Shown piece by piece: positions 19,166 to 28,371 of a stretch of DNA of 64,000 nucleotides (position 1 is the first letter of the stretch; each line of letters starts with the position of its first letter). Below the pieces are notes generated by a model that worked only from the letters and a program-made list of their open reading frames with translations, was not told where the DNA came from and searched no databases. The position numbers and the translations under genes were made by a program. Location: positions 3,082,001 through 3,146,000 of the forward strand of contig NZ_CP064689.1 in the NCBI RefSeq assembly GCF_023100945.1. The letters run 5' to 3'. Origin of the DNA: Bradyrhizobium sp. 200 (GTDB lineage Bacteria > Pseudomonadota > Alphaproteobacteria > Rhizobiales > Xanthobacteraceae).

Positions 19166-19193
19166 GGCGGTTCGATCCCGTCGCCGCCTACCA
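19166..19193 (+). pseudogene. tRNA 3' fragment (T-arm, acceptor strand and CCA)
   Basis: GGCGG-TTCGATC-CCGTC forms a perfect tRNA T-arm with the invariant loop bases; it is followed by a 7-base acceptor strand GCCGCCT, an A discriminator and an encoded CCA. No D-arm or anticodon arm fits upstream. The sequence is closest to the 3' end of tRNA-Val by eye. A 3' tRNA piece without its 5' half is what an attachment-site remnant looks like. Confidence 0.6.
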
Positions 19194-19415
19194 CCGCCGG
19201 GTCGCGCTATACGTGCGTATCAAACATCTGGTTACCCGCCGGTCGCAGTAGTTCATGCATTTGTTATCATTCGCCCCACCACCGGGGTTGGCACATCTGC
19301 CCATGCAATTTGCGGCTTGATCCTCACATCCCGCGGCTGTCACGGCTTCGGCCGCTGAGTTGAGGAGCACGCCGAAGCCTATGAGGGTGATCGCGAAGAA
19401 AAGGTGCCGTGCCAT
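19188..19415 (-). CDS. Small secreted Cys-rich protein
   Basis: AGGAGG 8 bases before the ATG at 19415 is a strong ribosome site. The 75-residue product has a signal peptide (HLFFAITLIGFGVLLNSAAEA) and a mature part of about 50 residues with six Cys (GCEDQ, NCMGRC, KCMNYC, RCLIR). The even Cys number and exported state suggest three disulphides. I recall similar short proteins in Bradyrhizobium, with no known function. Confidence 0.78.
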   Translation of the reverse strand: MARHLFFAITLIGFGVLLNSAAEAVTAAGCEDQAANCMGRCANPGGGANDNKCMNYCDRRVTRCLIRTYSATRRW

Positions 19416-19584
19416 GTTCGAACCTCCTGAGAAAGGTGAGCGGGCCACTCTAAATTCTAACCTCTCGACGAGGTTAAACCTACTTTTTTCCGATCAGGCC
19501 CTCGGGCGGCGGGTTGGCTATTGCTGGTCGAGGAGGGCGAGCGTGCCGCGCTTGATTTCAACGCAAAGACTCGCCGCGAGGCGG

Positions 19585-19887
19585 TTACGGCTTTTTGTTC
19601 GGCTCGAAGGTTGATGACGTCAATTCCAGCGCGGCGCGGCCCTTTGCCGTGAGGACCATCCGGTGTCGGCCGTGCTGTCTGGCTTCCGGGGGATCGGCGA
19701 TCAGGTCGGCGCGTGCCAGCGCCCACAGCGGTGCGCTGCCGCAGGGTCCGGTGAGGGTATAAGCGATGCCGCTGTGCGTTCGGTAAACCTCGCCACGCGC
19801 CGTGGCTTGCAGCGCTCGATGTCGGGCGACTGTCAGCCTAAGTGGCACGCCTGCCTCGTCAACCTGTTGCCCTGGCACCTTTGCCAT
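19585..19887 (-). CDS. Small winged-helix-like hypothetical protein
   Basis: The 100-residue product from the ATG at 19887 reads RLTVARHRALQATARGEVYR, then GSAPLWALARADLIADP and RMVLTAKGRAALEL. This spacing (recognition helix followed by a wing and L.GRAAL end) is typical of very small winged-helix proteins found in phages and actinobacteria. A DNA-binding function is inference. It is not obviously linked to its neighbours. Confidence 0.6.
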   Translation of the reverse strand: MAKVPGQQVDEAGVPLRLTVARHRALQATARGEVYRTHSGIAYTLTGPCGSAPLWALARADLIADPPEARQHGRHRMVLTAKGRAALELTSSTFEPNKKP

Positions 19888-19928
19888 GGTCCCAACTCCG
19901 TGACAATGCGGCGACAAATGTAACGTTC

Positions 19929-20118
19929 AACTGCGTGTTTGCAATTCGATAAAGTCCAACTCAACTGGGCTGACTGCTACGCTGTACGGCTTGCTGCCGA
20001 GCCGCACGAACACACGGCGCGGCGCGACCGTCGTAATGATGCCGGTCATCGGCGGATCATCCTCGCCGCGACGATAGACGACGGCTCGACCAATCGTGGA
20101 TTCGCTCGGCACTACCAT
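19929..20118 (-). CDS. Small hypothetical protein
   Basis: GGGAGG lies 7 bases before the ATG at 20118. The 62-63 residue product (VVPSESTIGRAVVYRRGEDD at the start) is predicted to be mainly beta, with a central PMTGIITTVAPRRVFVRLG like a small SH3/KOW-type barrel. No family is recognised. The stop lies at about 19927-19929. Confidence 0.65.
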
Positions 20119-20301
20119 GGGCACCCTCCCAAAATAGTTTCCTCGCGATAAAATCTCCAATTGTGGCGGGCGGAAAGTGCAGTTTGTGCCAAACAAGGCT
20201 GTGGTTAACGAGCGAAGGTTGGGGGCGGTTACGGCCGTGGGTGTTAGGACGTCCTACTCGCAGGTCATTCCCGCACGCGATTTGCGGCGCAAGGAACGGT
20301 G

Positions 20302-20790
20302 TCAGGCGGTGCGTGATCGAACAACAGATTGCGGCAAGGAGGCGAGGAACAACACGACACAAACACAGAGCAAAACGATGTCCTTGAATATGAACTCGCC
20401 GGTCAAGTTCCAGGCCATTGGGTCGGTCGACAAACTCCATTTTACAACCCCGGGCGTTGTGAAGAAGAAAGACCACGTAATCGCAAAAGTGACCACGCCC
20501 ATTAGCGAGCCGACCGCCGACAGGATCGGGCTGAACGCCCCTGCCGCAAGCAGCGCGGCGATACCAAACTCGGCAACACCGAGGACATATGCTTCGCCCC
20601 TGAAACCGAATACCGATAACCATGAAATAAGCGGACTATTGCTGATGAATTGAACGATGCCCTGCGCCGACTGCAATGTGAACTTCTGCATGCCGAACGA
20701 CACAAAGATGACAACCATGACCCAGCGGAGGATAGCCAGCGGACGATACGATCCGTCTCCGCTTTCAGCAATGTTGCAGGATATTTTCAT
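20302..20790 (-). CDS. DUF417 (YkgB-like) membrane protein
   Basis: 162 residues with four membrane segments. The DUF417 hallmarks are FGMQKFT near the first helix, PLISWLSVFG, and FFFTTPGV before the last pair of helices. E. coli homologues (YkgB, RclC) are induced by chlorine or redox stress; RclC is part of reactive-chlorine resistance. Whether this copy has that role is unknown, as no RclA/RclR is adjacent. Confidence 0.87.
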   Translation of the reverse strand: MKISCNIAESGDGSYRPLAILRWVMVVIFVSFGMQKFTLQSAQGIVQFISNSPLISWLSVFGFRGEAYVLGVAEFGIAALLAAGAFSPILSAVGSLMGVVTFAITWSFFFTTPGVVKWSLSTDPMAWNLTGEFIFKDIVLLCVCVVLFLASLPQSVVRSRTA

Positions 20791-20933
20791 GGCTCACTTT
20801 TCTCTTTGACTTGAGATTGATTTCGACTGGCGCGCAGAGGTGCGTTCGTTCCAGCCTCTACGCAACCGCAGCGCCGTCGTTACGGTGCATCTGCAGTTCC
20901 CCGTTTCACGATTATGTGCATGTGCCGAGCGCA

Positions 20934-20962
20934 TAAAAAAACAGCGGGCCTGAGGCCCGCTG
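20934..20962 (-). terminator. Intrinsic terminator after the 144-residue membrane protein gene
   Basis: On the minus strand: CAGCGGGCC-TCA-GGCCCGCTG followed by eight T. It lies 25 bases beyond the stop at 20987. Confidence 0.92.
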
Positions 20963-20986
20963 CGCATTGGTTCGGATATTCGAATG

Positions 20987-21421
20987 TTACTGCTTGGCCG
21001 GTGCGTTGTCCGCGGGCGGCGTGGTCGCCTTGTTCATGTCCGTGCTGGACGGAGCCGGCGGCGTCGGGCGGTTGGTCGCCGCGCCCGTGGTCGTGCCCGG
21101 CTGGTTGTTGCCGCGGGGCGTCACGTCACGCATGCCCGAAGGCGCTGCGGGGTTGGCCGGCTGCGTCTGCGCAGTCTGGCTATCCGGCGTGGTGCCCGCC
21201 TGGTTCACGGTCGTATTGTTGAGGCCATAGAACAGGGCGCCCAGCACCACCGCGATGGCGACCGCGAACATGGCGACCTTGGCACCGCTCGGAGAGCCTT
21301 CGGCGAGGCTGGGATCGGCTTGCAACTCATTGTCCAGATTGTTGAGGCGGGCCTGATGGCGGATTTCTTCATCGCTCAGGCCGGCGCGGTAGGGATCGTT
21401 CGGATTGGGTTGGTATGCCAT
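20987..21421 (-). CDS. Single-pass membrane protein with Pro/Thr-rich tail, function unknown
   Basis: GGAGGAACC precedes the ATG. 144 residues: an acidic cytoplasmic N-terminus that begins AYQPNPNDPYRAGLSDEEIR, one membrane helix at about residues 47-66 (AMFAVAIAVVLGALFYGL), and a low-complexity Thr/Pro/Asn/Ala tail outside. The start motif is highly conserved in Bradyrhizobium relatives as I recall. No function known. Confidence 0.82.
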   Translation of the reverse strand: MAYQPNPNDPYRAGLSDEEIRHQARLNNLDNELQADPSLAEGSPSGAKVAMFAVAIAVVLGALFYGLNNTTVNQAGTTPDSQTAQTQPANPAAPSGMRDVTPRGNNQPGTTTGAATNRPTPPAPSSTDMNKATTPPADNAPAKQ

Positions 21422-21660
21422 GAATGGGTTCCTCCGTTAGCATCCCGAAGCTGAGTGAAAGACAATGGTTGGCGCGCCCGGATGTTCCGCGCCAATGTTG
21501 CAGCCCCGTAATGTTGGAACCGGTGAATCCCGGTTCCAGATTCGAGGTTGCGAGATTTCGAGGTTGCCATGTGGAGCCTGCCGCCCGGCGCTGGCGATCC
21601 GCTACAAACGGAAATGCCGAAATTCGTCTTCAATGGGGAGTGCGCTGACGGCGCGCCACG

Positions 21661-22884
21661 CTATTTTGCCTTCCGCGCCTTCGCGACCTGCTCCGCCGTC
21701 ACCAGCGGGGCCGCATTGCCCCAGGCGTTGCGGATATAGTTCGTCACGTCGGCAATCTGCTGGTCGGTCATCTTCGCGGCATAGGCCGGCATCGATCCCT
21801 TGTTGGGGGCGCGCGGCGTCGTGAGGGTTTCGGCGCCGTCGAGAATGATGCGCAGCGTGCTCGAGGCGTCGGCGGATTGCAGGTTGGCGTTGCCGGGCAG
21901 CGGCGGATAGATCCGCGGCGCGCTTGACCCGTCCTCTTCGTGGCAGGCGATGCAGGCGCCATTGTAGAGCCTTTTGCCTTCCGCCATTTGCGCTGGCGAA
22001 GGCGGGGCGACCTTCGGCTCCGGCGCGCCCGCCGGCAGGTCTTTCAGGTAAACCGCGATGGCGCGGATATCCGCATCGCCCATCTTCGAGGTCGAATTGA
22101 CGACGACCTCCGACATCAATGCGCCGGCGTGGCTTTTGGCGTTGCGGCCGCTCTGCAGATACTCAGTGATGTCTTCCACGCTCCAGGATTTCAGCCCGCT
22201 ACGATCAGCGCCATCCAGCCGCGGCGCGAACATGCCCGCGACCCGCCCGCCGCCATAGGCCCGTCCGCGTTTGTCGGCGCCAAAGATGTTCTTGGGCGTA
22301 TGGCAGGCGCCGCAATGGGCGACGCCCTCGACCAGATAGCGGCCGCGATTCCACTCCGCGCTCTTCTGCTGGTCTGGCATCAGAATGCCGGGCTTGAAGA
22401 ACAGCCAGTTCCAGCCGCGCATCACAAAGCGGTAGTTGTACGGCCAGCGCAGCTCGGGCGCACGCGGCGAATTGCTCACCGGCGTCAGCGTCGCCAGATA
22501 GGCGCGGATGGCGAAAATGTCCTGGCGCGTCAGCCTGGTGAAATTCGGATAGGGGAAGGCCGGGTAATAGCGCGAGCCGTCGCGCGCCACACCGAAGCGC
22601 AAAGCACGATAGAATTCGTCATCGCTCCAGGCGCCCAGGCCCGTCGCGCGGTCGGGCGTCAGGTTGGGCGCATAGATGCTACCGAACGGGGTGTCGATCC
22701 GCTTGCCCCCGGCGAACGGTTTGGCGGGATCGGCGGTGTGGCAGCTTGCGCAGTCGCCGGCCTCCGTCAGCGCCTTGCCGCGCGCGATATCCTCAGCGGT
22801 CGGCTCGACCTTGGGCTGGGCATGGCCTTCGCCGACGGCGAAAGCAGTGCACAAAAGCACCCCTGCGAGAATCGTTCGCATCAT
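21661..22884 (-). CDS. Tri-haem cytochrome c (alcohol dehydrogenase cytochrome subunit type)
   Basis: Signal peptide (RTILAGVLLCTAFAVGEGHA) followed by three CXXCH haem sites: CASCH, CGACH and CIACH, each with a distal Met candidate (for example MSEV, MPAY). The three-domain layout and motifs such as GGKRIDTPFGSIYAPNLTPD match the membrane-associated cytochrome subunits (AdhB/ GndC type) that pass electrons from periplasmic PQQ or FAD dehydrogenases to ubiquinone or oxidase. No dehydrogenase gene is adjacent, so the partner is unknown. Start at 22884 has AGGGA upstream. Confidence 0.9.
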   Translation of the reverse strand: MMRTILAGVLLCTAFAVGEGHAQPKVEPTAEDIARGKALTEAGDCASCHTADPAKPFAGGKRIDTPFGSIYAPNLTPDRATGLGAWSDDEFYRALRFGVARDGSRYYPAFPYPNFTRLTRQDIFAIRAYLATLTPVSNSPRAPELRWPYNYRFVMRGWNWLFFKPGILMPDQQKSAEWNRGRYLVEGVAHCGACHTPKNIFGADKRGRAYGGGRVAGMFAPRLDGADRSGLKSWSVEDITEYLQSGRNAKSHAGALMSEVVVNSTSKMGDADIRAIAVYLKDLPAGAPEPKVAPPSPAQMAEGKRLYNGACIACHEEDGSSAPRIYPPLPGNANLQSADASSTLRIILDGAETLTTPRAPNKGSMPAYAAKMTDQQIADVTNYIRNAWGNAAPLVTAEQVAKARKAK

Positions 22885-23160
22885 CCGACGTGGTCCCTGC
22901 ACCATCTGGCCTCCCCGGGCGTTATAGCGCGAAAGCGGACGGAGGTGGGGATGTCATGCCGTTTCGTGCCGGGGCTCCCGGACGACACAAACCGAAAAGC
23001 GGCGGCGTTATTCCCGGCACGAAATTGCGATCTTTGACGGCGCGGCTTCGGGAGCGAGATTTGTAGTGCGTGGCCAAGAAAATCCGACATAGACTGGTTC
23101 TAACGAGTTCAGATGACTAGCTAAAAAACAGGCATCTCGAGGGTGGCAAAGAGGGCTTAA

Positions 23161-26100
23161 ATGGGAATCAACCAGGGTCCGATCAGTCTCGATCAGAAAT
23201 ACACCCAAGGTACCGGCCACATCTTCCTGACCGGTATCCAGGCGCTGGTCCGCCTGCCGATGGCGCAAATCCGCCGCGACCGCGCTGCGGGGCTGAACAC
23301 CGCAGGCTTCGTCTCGGGCTACCGCGGCTCCCCCCTGGGCGGTTATGACCAGCAGCTCTTCGCCGCCCGCAAGCATCTCGACCAGTACAACATCAAGTTT
23401 CAGCCCGGCGTGAACGAGGATCTCGCGGCGACCGCGATCTGGGGCTCGCAGCAGCTCAATCTCTCGCCCGGCGCCAAATATGATGGCGTGGTCGGCATCT
23501 GGTACGGCAAGGGCCCCGGCGTCGACCGCTGCGGCGACGTCTTCCGCCACGGCAATACGGCCGGTTCGGCCAAAAACGGCGGCGTGCTCTGCCTCGCCGG
23601 CGACGACCACGGTGCAAAGTCCTCGACCGTCCCGCATCAGTCGGACCACGCCTTCATTTCCGCGCTGATGCCTTATCTCTATCCCTCCAGCATCCATGAA
23701 ATGATCGAGATGGGCCTCCTGGGTATCGCGATGTCGCGTTACTCCGGCTGCTGGGTCGGCATGAAGGTGATTACCGAGACGGTGGAGACCACCGCCGAGA
23801 TCGACCTCACCGACGAGATGACACCGTTCGCGATCCCGACCGATTTCGAGATGCCGCCCGGCGGGCTCAATCTGCGCTGGCCCGACGATCGCTATGCGCA
23901 GGACCTGCGCCTGCAGGACTACAAGGGCTATGCCGCCATCGCCTTTGCCCGCGCCAACAAGATCAACCGCGTCACCATGGATTCGCCGAACGCCCGCTAC
24001 GGCATCATGGCGTCCGGCAAGAGCTACGAGGACATCCGTCAGGCGCTGCGCGAGCTCGGGATTACCGAGGAGGTCGCCGCCAAGATCGGGCTTCGTCTTT
24101 ACAAGATCGGCATGCCCTGGCCGCTGGAGCCGGAAGGCGTGCGTAACTTCGCCGTCGGCCTTGAAGAGATTTTCATCGTCGAGGAGCGCCGCGAGATCGT
24201 CGAAAATCAAGTGAAGCAGGAGCTGTTCAACTGGCGCGACGACGTCCGGCCCCGCATCATCGGCAAGATGGACGACCACGACAAGCGCTTCCTGACCTTT
24301 GCCGCCGAGCTTTCCGTCGCCTCGCTCGCAAGCTCGCTAACCGAGCGGCTGCTTCGACTTAATCTCAATCCCGAAATCGCCGCGATGCTCCGCGCCAAGG
24401 CCGACTGGTTCAACGGCCGCCAGGCGACCCAGATGCAGGCCGTCGCCCCCGTCACCCGCACACCCTATTTCTGCTCCGGCTGCCCGCACAACACCTCGAC
24501 CAAGGTGCCCGAAGGCAGCCGCGCTTTTGCCGGCATCGGCTGTCACTTCATGGCGCTGTGGATGGACCGCAACACCGAGACCTACACCCACATGGGAGGC
24601 GAGGGCGTGCCGTGGGTCGGTGTCGCGCCCTTCACCAAGGAAGAGCACGTATTCGCCAATCTCGGCGACGGCACCTATTTCCACTCCGGCAGCCTTGCGA
24701 TCCGGCAGGCGATCGCCTCGGGCGCCAACATCACCTACAAGATCCTTTATAACGATGCCACCGCGATGACCGGCGGCCAGCATGTCGACGGCGAGTTGTC
24801 GCCGCAGCAGATCACCTTCCAGCTTCACGCCGAAGGCATCCGCAACATCTATCTGGTTTCGGAAAATCCCGGCGCCTATCCATCGTCCGAGATCGCGCCC
24901 GGCGTCAAGACCGCGCATCGCGACGAGCTTCAGGACGTCATGATGACCTGCCGGGAGCTGAAGGGCACTTCGGCGATCGTCTTCGTGCAGACCTGCGCTG
25001 CCGAAAAGCGCCGCCGCCGCAAGCGCGGTCTGATGGAAGACCCGGCGCGCCGCGTCATGATCAATCCGGCCGTCTGCGAAGGCTGCGGCGACTGTTCGGT
25101 GCAGTCGAACTGCATTTCCGTGGAGCCGCTGGAAACCGAGATGGGCCGCAAGCGCACCATCAACCAGTCGACCTGCAACAAGGACTATTCGTGTCTGAAG
25201 GGCTTCTGCCCGTCCTTCGTCACCATCGACGGTGGCAAGCCGCGCCGCCGCGCGCCGGCCAGCCTTGGCGACACAAGCCTCGACGATCTGCCCGAGCCGG
25301 CCTCGTTCCCCTCGCTGGAGCGGCCCTACAACATTGCGATCGGCGGCGTCGGCGGCACCGGCGTGCTGACGATCGGCGCGCTGCTCGGCATGGCCGCGCA
25401 TATCGAGGGCAAGGCCAGCATGATCCTCGACATGTCCGGCCTCGCGCAAAAGGGCGGCGCGGTGCTCAGCCATGTGCGTCTGTCGGAGCATACGGCCGAC
25501 GTCACCTGCTCGCGCATCGTCACCGGCACCGCCGATCTCGTGATGGCCGCCGACGAGGTGGTGGCCGCCGCCAAGGACACCATCACGCTCTGCGAAGCCA
25601 GCCGCACCGTCGGCGTCATCAACACCCACGTCATTCCGACCGCCGACTTCATCCTCAACCGCGATTTCAATTTCCAGAGCCGCAAGGTCAACCACGTGCT
25701 GGAGACCGAGCTGCGCAAGGACTCTTCTTTCTACGACTTCACCAAGCCCGCCGAGGCACTGCTCGGCGACTCCATCGCCACCAACATCATGATGCTGGGC
25801 TACGCCTACCAGAAAGGCCTGCTGCCGCTGTCGGCGAAGGCTATTCTGCAGGCGATCGAGGTCAACGGCGTCGGCATCAAGATGAACACGCAGGCCTTCC
25901 AGCTCGGCCGTCTCGCCGCCGCCGATCCGGCGCGGCTTGAAGCCATGATGAAGGGTCAGGACGAGGTCGTCGCGCCGAAGACGCTGGATACGATGTCGCT
26001 CGATGAAGTCATCGCCCATCGCAGCGCGCACCTGACCGATTACCAAAACGCTGCGCTCGCCGAGCGCTATCGTGGCCTCGTGAAGCGAGTCCGCGACGCC

Positions 26101-26658
26101 GCTACCGATGGCGGCTATGGCGAAGCGTTGCCGCGCGCGGTTGCGATCAACTACGCAAAGCTGCTCGCCTACAAGGACGAGTACGAGGTGGCGCGGCTGT
26201 TCACCGATGGCCGCTTCGAAAAACAGCTTCGCGACCAGTTCGAAGGCGACTTTAAGTTCAACTTCAACCTCGCGCCTCCGATCCTCGGCGGCGGCAAGGA
26301 TGCGCTCGGCCGCCCGAAGAAGCGTGCGTTCGGCGCATGGATGATGCCGGTATTCCGGACGCTGGCAAAACTGCGCTTCCTGCGCGGCACGCCGTTCGAC
26401 ATCTTCGGCCACAGCGCCGACCGCAAGCTCGAGCGCGACCTGATCGCAGGCTACGAAAAGGACGTCGCCACCGTGCTCGGCCTGCTATCGCCGATCACCC
26501 ACGATAAAGCCGTCGAGATTCTGTCACTGCCCGACCGCATCCGCGGCTACGGCCCGGTGAAGGAGAAGGCCGTGCAGGACGCGAAAGCGCGCTACACGCA
26601 ACTCGCCGCCGACCTCGTCAACCCGCCGCCTGCGCCAAGGCAGTTGGCGGCGGAGTAG
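23161..26658 (+). CDS. Indolepyruvate ferredoxin oxidoreductase family protein (alpha-beta fused)
   Basis: 1165 residues, a single-chain 2-oxoacid:ferredoxin oxidoreductase. The N-terminal half holds pyrimidine-binding and TPP-binding domains (GFVSGYRGSPLGG; GDGTYFHSGSLAIRQ, ILYNDATAMTGGQ), a [4Fe-4S] motif C639-x2-C642-x2-C645-x5-C651, and the C-terminal half is the gamma-type domain (GGVGGTGVLTIGALLG). It oxidatively decarboxylates aryl or branched 2-oxoacids to acyl-CoA, reducing ferredoxin. This long, aerobic proteobacterial form may act in tyrosine, phenylalanine or branched-chain catabolism. GAGGGC precedes the ATG. The true substrate is not established. Confidence 0.93.
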   Translation: MGINQGPISLDQKYTQGTGHIFLTGIQALVRLPMAQIRRDRAAGLNTAGFVSGYRGSPLGGYDQQLFAARKHLDQYNIKFQPGVNEDLAATAIWGSQQLNLSPGAKYDGVVGIWYGKGPGVDRCGDVFRHGNTAGSAKNGGVLCLAGDDHGAKSSTVPHQSDHAFISALMPYLYPSSIHEMIEMGLLGIAMSRYSGCWVGMKVITETVETTAEIDLTDEMTPFAIPTDFEMPPGGLNLRWPDDRYAQDLRLQDYKGYAAIAFARANKINRVTMDSPNARYGIMASGKSYEDIRQALRELGITEEVAAKIGLRLYKIGMPWPLEPEGVRNFAVGLEEIFIVEERREIVENQVKQELFNWRDDVRPRIIGKMDDHDKRFLTFAAELSVASLASSLTERLLRLNLNPEIAAMLRAKADWFNGRQATQMQAVAPVTRTPYFCSGCPHNTSTKVPEGSRAFAGIGCHFMALWMDRNTETYTHMGGEGVPWVGVAPFTKEEHVFANLGDGTYFHSGSLAIRQAIASGANITYKILYNDATAMTGGQHVDGELSPQQITFQLHAEGIRNIYLVSENPGAYPSSEIAPGVKTAHRDELQDVMMTCRELKGTSAIVFVQTCAAEKRRRRKRGLMEDPARRVMINPAVCEGCGDCSVQSNCISVEPLETEMGRKRTINQSTCNKDYSCLKGFCPSFVTIDGGKPRRRAPASLGDTSLDDLPEPASFPSLERPYNIAIGGVGGTGVLTIGALLGMAAHIEGKASMILDMSGLAQKGGAVLSHVRLSEHTADVTCSRIVTGTADLVMAADEVVAAAKDTITLCEASRTVGVINTHVIPTADFILNRDFNFQSRKVNHVLETELRKDSSFYDFTKPAEALLGDSIATNIMMLGYAYQKGLLPLSAKAILQAIEVNGVGIKMNTQAFQLGRLAAADPARLEAMMKGQDEVVAPKTLDTMSLDEVIAHRSAHLTDYQNAALAERYRGLVKRVRDAATDGGYGEALPRAVAINYAKLLAYKDEYEVARLFTDGRFEKQLRDQFEGDFKFNFNLAPPILGGGKDALGRPKKRAFGAWMMPVFRTLAKLRFLRGTPFDIFGHSADRKLERDLIAGYEKDVATVLGLLSPITHDKAVEILSLPDRIRGYGPVKEKAVQDAKARYTQLAADLVNPPPAPRQLAAE

Positions 26659-26679
26659 GGCGCCAGCGGAGGGGCCGAC

Positions 26680-26925
26680 ATGAATATTTTCGATTGGCTC
26701 TCCGTGCGAAGAGCAACGGAAACACAAATACAAAACCTAAAGTGTCTATTCTGCAGAAAGCCTGGGGCCAAGGTTAAGAGTATGGTGGCGGTCTCGGATG
26801 AGGATGGTACCGGTGTCTGCGACGGATGCATCGCATTGTTATGTGACATCATGGCCGAGAAAGATGACGTTTGGCGAAAGCGCCAAATCAAATCGCTCAT
26901 GAAGCGGGGCTCTGGACCAATCTGA
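26680..26925 (+). CDS. Stand-alone ClpX-type C4 zinc-finger protein
   Basis: 81 residues with a GGAGG site. LKCLFCRKPGAKVKSMVA then GVCDGCIALLCDIM matches the ClpX N-terminal zinc-binding domain (C-x2-C ... C-x2-C), which in ClpX dimerises and binds adaptors and substrates. Here it is the whole protein: there is no AAA+ domain. The gene begins 21 bases after the indolepyruvate oxidoreductase stop and is probably in its transcript. It could bind Clp adaptors or substrates, or have an unrelated zinc-finger role; the function is open. Confidence 0.85.
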   Translation: MNIFDWLSVRRATETQIQNLKCLFCRKPGAKVKSMVAVSDEDGTGVCDGCIALLCDIMAEKDDVWRKRQIKSLMKRGSGPI

Positions 26926-27155
26926 CCGGGCGCTGGTGCGGTGGCGAGATCGGTAGTCTCGCCATTACATGAGAGGCCCACCGTCGAGCTGCGGCGCACA
27001 AGTCGCTTTGCCCACCCGACGGCTAGGCCGCGTCGACCGACGAACTGCAAAATCGAATCAAAACCTTGTCTCCAGAGCTTCGATGGGGTGTAGTCGCCAT
27101 CAGCTTGCCACTGCGTTGACGCATTGCCTGCTTCACACCAGCAACGGGTTAGCGG

Positions 27156-28139
27156 ATGGACCAGGCCCTCGCCGACATCGGCATCATCTCTGCCTATCGT
27201 TTCGCGGCCGACGGTTCCGCGACGAAGCTCGACGTCACCAACCTCGATGCGGAACTCGCCGATCCGCACGGCTGGCTGTGGCTGCATTTCAATCTGTCCA
27301 ACCGTCGTTGCCACGACTGGCTCGCCAGGACGACGTCGCTATCCGACGTCGCGCGCGAGACCCTGCTCGATGCCGACGAGCATATCCGCCTCGATATCTT
27401 CAACGAGGAGATCGCCGGCGTTTTGCCCGACCTGCATCAGGAGTTCATGCAGGAGGGCGACGATCTTCTGCGGGTGCACTTTGCGATCTCGGCAAAGCTG
27501 ATGATCACCGCCCGGCGCAAGCCGCTGCGCGCGATCGAACTGACACGGCGTGCGCTCGATAGCGGCCGCAAGTTTCCCACCCCGGTGTCGCTATTCGATG
27601 CGATCGTCGACCAGTTCGCCGATGTGATCGGACGCTATTCGGCGGGCCTTGGCGACGAGCTCGACATCGTCGAGAATCATGTACTGCATGACGAGATCGA
27701 CGATGAGCGATTGCGGCTCGGCCGCGTCCGCCTGCAGGCGATCCGCACGCGGCGGCAGCTCTCGCAGATCCGGGCGCTGTTTCATCGCATGGAGACGCGC
27801 GAGGACGTCGAATCCGAAACCCTGCTGTCGGCGATGCGCAAGCTCGCGCAGAAGTTCGACGCGCTCGACTACGAGTTCAGCGCGATCTATGAGCGCGCGC
27901 GGCTGCTGCAGGACGAGATCGCCGGCCGCATGACGGCGATCACCAACCGCCGCCTGTTCACGTTGTCGGTCCTGACCGCGTGCATGCTGCCCTCGACGCT
28001 GGTCACAGGCTTCTTCGGCATGAACACCAAGGACATGCCGTTCCAGGCCGGCGATGGCGGCACCTGGTACGCGCTGCTGCTGGTGATCGCCGCGGGAGCA
28101 CTGACCTGGTGGCTGCTCAGGCGGACCAAGGCGCTGTAA
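27156..28139 (+). CDS. CorA/ZntB-family divalent cation transporter
   Basis: 327 residues with a large soluble N-terminal funnel and two C-terminal membrane helices. The selectivity motif GMN is at about residue 288-290 (FFGMNTKDMPF). The C-terminal end reads LLLVIAAGALTWWLLRR. CorA is a homopentameric Mg2+/Co2+ channel; ZntB relatives move Zn2+. The periplasmic loop after GMN lacks the classical MPEL and reads KDMPF, more like ZntB-type members. Ion is not determinable by eye. Confidence 0.9.
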   Translation: MDQALADIGIISAYRFAADGSATKLDVTNLDAELADPHGWLWLHFNLSNRRCHDWLARTTSLSDVARETLLDADEHIRLDIFNEEIAGVLPDLHQEFMQEGDDLLRVHFAISAKLMITARRKPLRAIELTRRALDSGRKFPTPVSLFDAIVDQFADVIGRYSAGLGDELDIVENHVLHDEIDDERLRLGRVRLQAIRTRRQLSQIRALFHRMETREDVESETLLSAMRKLAQKFDALDYEFSAIYERARLLQDEIAGRMTAITNRRLFTLSVLTACMLPSTLVTGFFGMNTKDMPFQAGDGGTWYALLLVIAAGALTWWLLRRTKAL

Positions 28140-28237
28140 GCCAATCATGGTGTGACTGGAGTCTCCGCCGTCAAGCCCGCGAAGCGGGCATCGCCCCGGC
28201 TATGGCGAACATCGTCGGTGACTGCGGAGTAACTCTC

Positions 28238-28352
28238 ATGTCCCGGACGCGGTGCAGCGCCTAGACGCTGCGCCGGCAGAGCCGGGACTCATCTCACCGC
28301 ATAGGCTCGGCTCAGCAGCGCACCGCTGCCGCACTGCGTCCGGGGCACGAGA
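28238..28352. repeat. Intergenic palindromic repeat (ATGTCCCGGACGCGG type)
   Basis: ATGTCCCGGACGCGGTGCAG...GCCGGGACTC and later GCGTCCGGGGCACGAGAG form nested inverted repeats between the convergent CorA and peptidase genes. This type is common between genes of Bradyrhizobium as I recall. Confidence 0.75.
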
Positions 28353-28371
28353 GCCGTGACGCCGTGCGCTC

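Noticed and set aside
24337..26412. Very long minus-strand open frame opposite the indolepyruvate oxidoreductase
   Set aside because: Same reason: composition of complementary codons of a real gene, no family motifs.
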